A stretch of DNA of 64,000 nucleotides, from NCBI GenBank assembly GCA_950295325.1, contig OX485803.1, positions 43,167,554-43,231,553 on the forward strand. Reading direction: 5' to 3'. The notes below the pieces were generated by a model. It was not told the origin of the DNA, did no database searches, and saw only the letters and a list, made by a program, of their open reading frames with translations. A program made the translations under genes and the position numbers. Positions 59,708 to 64,000 of this stretch are shown here, one piece after another (position 1 is the stretch's first letter; the number at the start of each line of letters is the position of its first letter). Origin of the DNA: Polytrichum commune (lineage: Eukaryota; Streptophyta; Polytrichopsida; Polytrichales; Polytrichaceae).

Positions 59708-62700
59708 TCATGTAGACTCGTTGATGGCAAGGTTGCCAAGCTGATCGGTTGGAACAGTTGGAACAGCTTGGGCCATGCGCAGGACTTCCATGGCTTCATG
59801 CACCTTAGCCTTCAAAGCATCTGGTGACTCGATTAAGTGCAAAACTTCTGTCTGGTCCATCTCCAGCAACATACCAGTCACCTTGCCAGCATAGTCATGC
59901 TCCAGCTGGTCAACCAGAGGGTACAGCTGCTCTCCAAGCATCTGCAAACCACCACAAAATCATCTTAACACATTATTGAGAGAAGTACACCAAGAGCCAC
60001 ATGATACAAATCTGCAAAAAAACACAATTAAGCTTCATAAAAGGTATAATAATACAAATAACTTCCAATATAAGATGGTCAAGAAGGTCGAGAACATACA
60101 GCGCGCTGCTGCTCTGGAGGAGCGGAAGCCAAAGCTGAAGCAAGAGCACTAGTTGGCAAAGGCTGAGGAACGCCAGTGTCAGCATTTGGAACTGGCACAC
60201 CTCCAATATCCAGAGGTGGGAGCATTGCACCCATGATACCCTGTGGTGGTACACTGGCATCTGGGGTATTCCGGGCATTGGGTGTGAAACGGTAGTTCCG
60301 GTTTCCACCTCTCGGCAGCATCTGCAAAATTGCAAAAATTCCAACCTGTAAATAACAGGTAACGTGCTGGACACAAATATAACTTAGACATTCAAATAAA
60401 TACATTCATGTAAAGAAACATATCATGGAACCCTTTCCACCAGTTTCATTATGAAGAATCCAATATCAGGAGAATACCTCTCAAACCAATACCAAGGTAA
60501 ATGAGAAAGGACCCCATAAACATAGAAAACATGGCATAAGATCATGGATGAGTCAATACCTGTTGCTGAGGCTGCTGCTGAGGCTGCTGTTGCTGCTGTG
60601 GTGCTCCACTGCCCCGCCTGCCTCCTGCACGCTGTCCTTGTTGACCTTGCCTTGGCACAACTGGTACAAAGTAGTTTGGCATCTGGGCTCCACCAGGCCT
60701 GATGCCAGCTAGCATCTGCTGCTGATAGCCAAAGCCAGCAGGCTTCACAAGACCAGAACATGAGTAGGTGTTAGACTTCTGTCTGTCAAGTCATGTTGAC
60801 AGCTTCACACTTCAACACAAAAAAATAGACAAATTCAGAAGTGGAGAAGGTGCAAGGTGTGAATTGATTATTATATCTGAAAACTCAATTCCCTATCACC
60901 CTGAAATGATTTTCTGTAAACCATACGTTATCTTTCCAATTAGCTTGGCAATTTAGCAAATCTTTCTGGACGAAGTCAAACAACGCCTAGTGGCACAGCC
61001 ATGCAGTCTTTTAGTCAGAAGCTAAGAGATTAATCAACCTGTGGTGGAATGAGGCCTGGAGGAGGTTGGCCATAGTAAATCTGTTGGCCCATCCCTGGTG
61101 CTCCAGGATGATACATTGGAAGAGTGGTTGGCACTGCAGGTCCAACAGGGGTGCGCATTTGTGCAAATTGAGCCTGCAAATATTCACAATGTATGTCAGT
61201 ACATGCCATATACGCTTTTGCATATTACACAACTCCGAATTTTGGTCTAGAAGACCATTCACAAGATCAACAAATTCTTGATACAACTAGACAAGGAAAA
61301 GGGTTGATGAGAGTTCTCACTTGCAAACGTGCTCTCCTCTCCTCCTTCCGCTGGGCTAGGGCAACATATAGAGGCTTGCTTCCCACCATTTTCCCGTTCA
61401 TATCAGTCACCTGCACATACAGTAATCAGTACCAGACAAAGTGCATTGATTTCACACATGTTTAAATGTAGGATTGAAAACCAGGGCAGACTGCAGTATT
61501 CCTAAAGTGAACACTTCGTTTTCACTGGTAGCATGTTCACAATAGCAGAGAATAAAGCTGAGCTGCATAATAATTTAGACTACAAAATAATTTAATACCA
61601 ATAGCTTGTCAAACATACCGCTCGTGTTGCCTCTTCAGGCGATGAAAATGCAACAAACCCAGATCCCCTGCTCTGGCCCTGAGGGTCTCTCATGACCTGC
61701 AATATCCATGACCACATTATAAACTGCAATCCCAGATATCGTTTGGCATAACAGAACACTGTGTTTAGTGCAAACCTTACACATTTGCAGAACTATATAA
61801 CAAAAATGAAATTACTGAGGGATGTGACAAATTACAGAAAGTATGCTAATATGCAATTCTAGAGGCAATTGTTTACCTTGCAGGATGTAATGGTCCCAAA
61901 CTCCGCAAACAGCTCCCTTAATTTCTCATCATCAATGGTATCGTCAAGATTCTTAAGATAAAGGTTAACTCCTTGATATTTCTCAATCCTCTCCTTCCGC
62001 TCTTGCTCAAATTTAGCCCTCAGCTCCGCCTCCCTCTCTGACTTCTTCTGTGCTCTTCCGACATACCATTCCTTCTCATCAATTTTCTTGCCATTCAAGG
62101 CGTCAACAGCTTTTGCAGCATCATCAGCATGCTCAAAGTTTACAAACCCAAAGCACTTCGATTTTCCTTCAATATCCCTCATGACCACAGCACTGCTAAT
62201 TCCACCATAAGCACCAAAAACTTTCCTCAGCTCCTCATCATTAGTGTTCTCCCCCAAGTTCTTCACATACACATTGTTGAACTTGGATGCTCCGCCTGCC
62301 TGATCCCTTTCCTGGCGGCGTACAAAAGGCCCCACAAACACCGGCTTATCAATCAGGAGCATTCCATTGACCTTTTCGATGGCAGTCTGAGCTGCTTCTT
62401 CTTGCTCAAATTGCACAAAACCATACCCCTTGGACTGGCCAGAGCCATCTGTTGCCACCTTACAAGACAGGATAGCACCAAAGGCCGAGAAAGTATCATG
62501 CAAGGCCTTGTTATCAATACTCTTGTCCAGGTTCTGCAGCACAACAGAAACAACAGAGTCAGTCCATGCCATTTGAAACACGAACCCCAGATACTCCCCA
62601 GGGGCCATGTCAATGAATATAATTCCACTTAGGCTTGGCACCATGTATACCTTGCTCATTCGACATAGTATCACTCAAGTTTAACGTCAAGCACACCTTA

Positions 62701-63831
62701 CCCATTCAACCCCTTATCAATCAACTGTTGTCATATTCAATGAACATGTCAAGTAGGCATTTCTACCTTGATGAAAATATTGGCCGTGCCACTCTTGCGA
62801 ATGCTGGGGTCACGGTGAGAGAACATGATGCGGATGGGCTTGCCATTCACAGCTGTGAAGTTAAGAAGCTCCAAGGCCCGTGTAGCTGCAGAATACCAAG
62901 TGCAGTTTAGAAACGGTCCAAGAGGCAAACACCAGTTCATCCACAAAGAATACATCATCTATCCTTCCATCCACTCCTAAAGACTTTCTGACCCCTCAAA
63001 CTACAAACCCTTTCAAGAACGCATCAAATCGCATTAACCCTCCAGGTATGATTGCAATTTGATGTTAACGGTTACATGCAAAACGAAAACAACGACAGTA
63101 AGATACAACGATCACCAAGTGTGTTGCAAAGTTTCATCAATGCAACCTTCGCCATAACGATACGTCAGAAGGAAAGGAAGGAGAAGAAAACGAAGCGTCA
63201 TGCAAAACCTAGAACTCTTAGCCAGGACGTTCACCTTGCTGCTTTGACGCCACCCTAAAAGAACCTAACAGCATAGAGAGTGGAACCCTAGGACTTAAAC
63301 AGTCCATTCCGTTGCGCCCTCTCCAAGACGAATGTAAACTAATGAATATCCGAAAGCCACAGCAACCGTCTTAAGGCGCCGCTAAAAGATATGAACCACT
63401 TCCATACTCAAAGAAATATACTAAAACCCTCATCGTAACCTAATGCGAAGAAGGAGCAGGGAAAAACGACCTAGATAACACCAAACCCTAGACACCACCG
63501 GGGACAGGTAAGCATCGTCATCGTCAACATCATCATCAACATCAACACGCATTCGGTGACGAGCAGACGTACCATCTTGTGCGCTGTTGTAGTTGACATA
63601 GGCATAGCCCAAAGAACGCCTGGTAATGAGATCGCGGCATACCCGGATCGATACAACTGGCCCAACCTGGCTGAAAATCTCGTATAGCTGAGCTTCAGAC
63701 ACGTTGGGCTCTAGGTCTCCAACGTAGAGCGACGTAGAGACAAACTGAGTGGGAGGAGCCCCGGCAGCAGCTGCCTGTTGTGCTGCCTGCTGCTGCTGTT
63801 GCTGCTGAGCTTGGGCCTGACCCTGAGCCAT
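59708..63831 (-). CDS. PABP: Cytoplasmic poly(A)-binding protein, nine exons
   Basis: Exons are 63831-63573, 62885-62767, 62533-61877, 61696-61619, 61410-61321, 61173-61039, 60742-60560, 60321-60100 and 59941-59708. All use GT-AG and the phases agree, giving 658 residues, normal for the family. A Gln/Ala-rich N-terminus precedes RRM1 ([11 protein letters not shown]), RRM2 ([20 protein letters not shown]), RRM3 ([18 protein letters not shown]) and RRM4 ([16 protein letters not shown]). A Pro/Gln-rich linker follows, then the C-terminal MLLE domain ([26 protein letters not shown], which binds PAM2 peptides). It binds mRNA poly(A) tails, promotes translation and controls decay in the cytosol. 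All exons are intact, so it is likely functional. Confidence 0.97.
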
Positions 63832-64000
63832 CTTGTTGATGATGATCTTACAAACGAAATGAAATGATGATCCTAGGCCGCCGCACGGGTTGAGGGGAAA
63901 AGAGTGTCACGCAAAAACTGGTGAGCACAAAACTGCGGACAGGTTTTTTCAGGTTTTCCGAGGCAAGAAGATATAATAGTCTTCCGCCTGAATGATGATG

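Noticed and set aside
62129-62632. Plus-strand 167-codon frame
   Set aside because: It is the antisense shadow of PABP exon 3.

Overview
The window is nuclear DNA of a land plant. It holds intron-bearing plant-type housekeeping genes (ribosomal protein L34, poly(A)-binding protein, a DUF3700/TSJT1-type protein), a single-exon ESCRT-III CHMP1 gene, plant PIF/Harbinger transposon relics and many short TIR elements. The lineage cannot be fixed from sequence alone. I would guess a non-seed plant (bryophyte, lycophyte or fern), with low confidence. Genes are sparse: about five intact or near-intact genes in 64 kb.

Layout. 1-2000: decayed PIF/Harbinger element (transposase on +, Myb/trihelix-like second protein on -). 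2741-3361: CHMP1. 5876-7499 (-): intact four-exon RPL34. 10146-11650 (+): an inverted, near-identical but broken copy of the RPL34 locus. The 2.5 kb between the two RPL34 copies holds three short transposons lying end to end, separated only by single TTA trinucleotides. 11.7-26 kb: a gene-free stretch of foldback and TIR elements, microsatellites and a full-length but decayed 5S rRNA-like sequence. 26.4-30 kb (-): a decayed, 5'-truncated retroelement. From its N- to C-terminal side it has an RT-distal segment, a chromo-like fold, a block resembling the PCIF1 adenine-N6 methyltransferase fold, RNase H, a Cys/His cluster and a conserved tail. 30-43 kb: more TIR elements, a tRNA-derived SINE and other dispersed repeats. 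43508-46413: five-exon DUF3700 (TSJT1/aluminium-induced type) gene with a degenerate four-unit repeat in intron 1. 47.9-48.5 kb: a second relic of the methyltransferase-like retroelement block. 48.9-49.4 kb: a degenerate minisatellite of about 110 bp units. 55.2-58.7 kb: a divergent SET-domain gene with an unusual long C-terminal region. 59708-63831 (-): complete nine-exon PABP gene, convergent with the SET gene.

The cellular genes are unrelated and do not form a pathway. The strongest themes are the transposon community (GGGCC-ended elements with TTA/TAA target duplications next to a PIF/Harbinger relic), the retroelement with a methyltransferase-like module, and the inverted RPL34 duplication, which could be transcribed into a hairpin.
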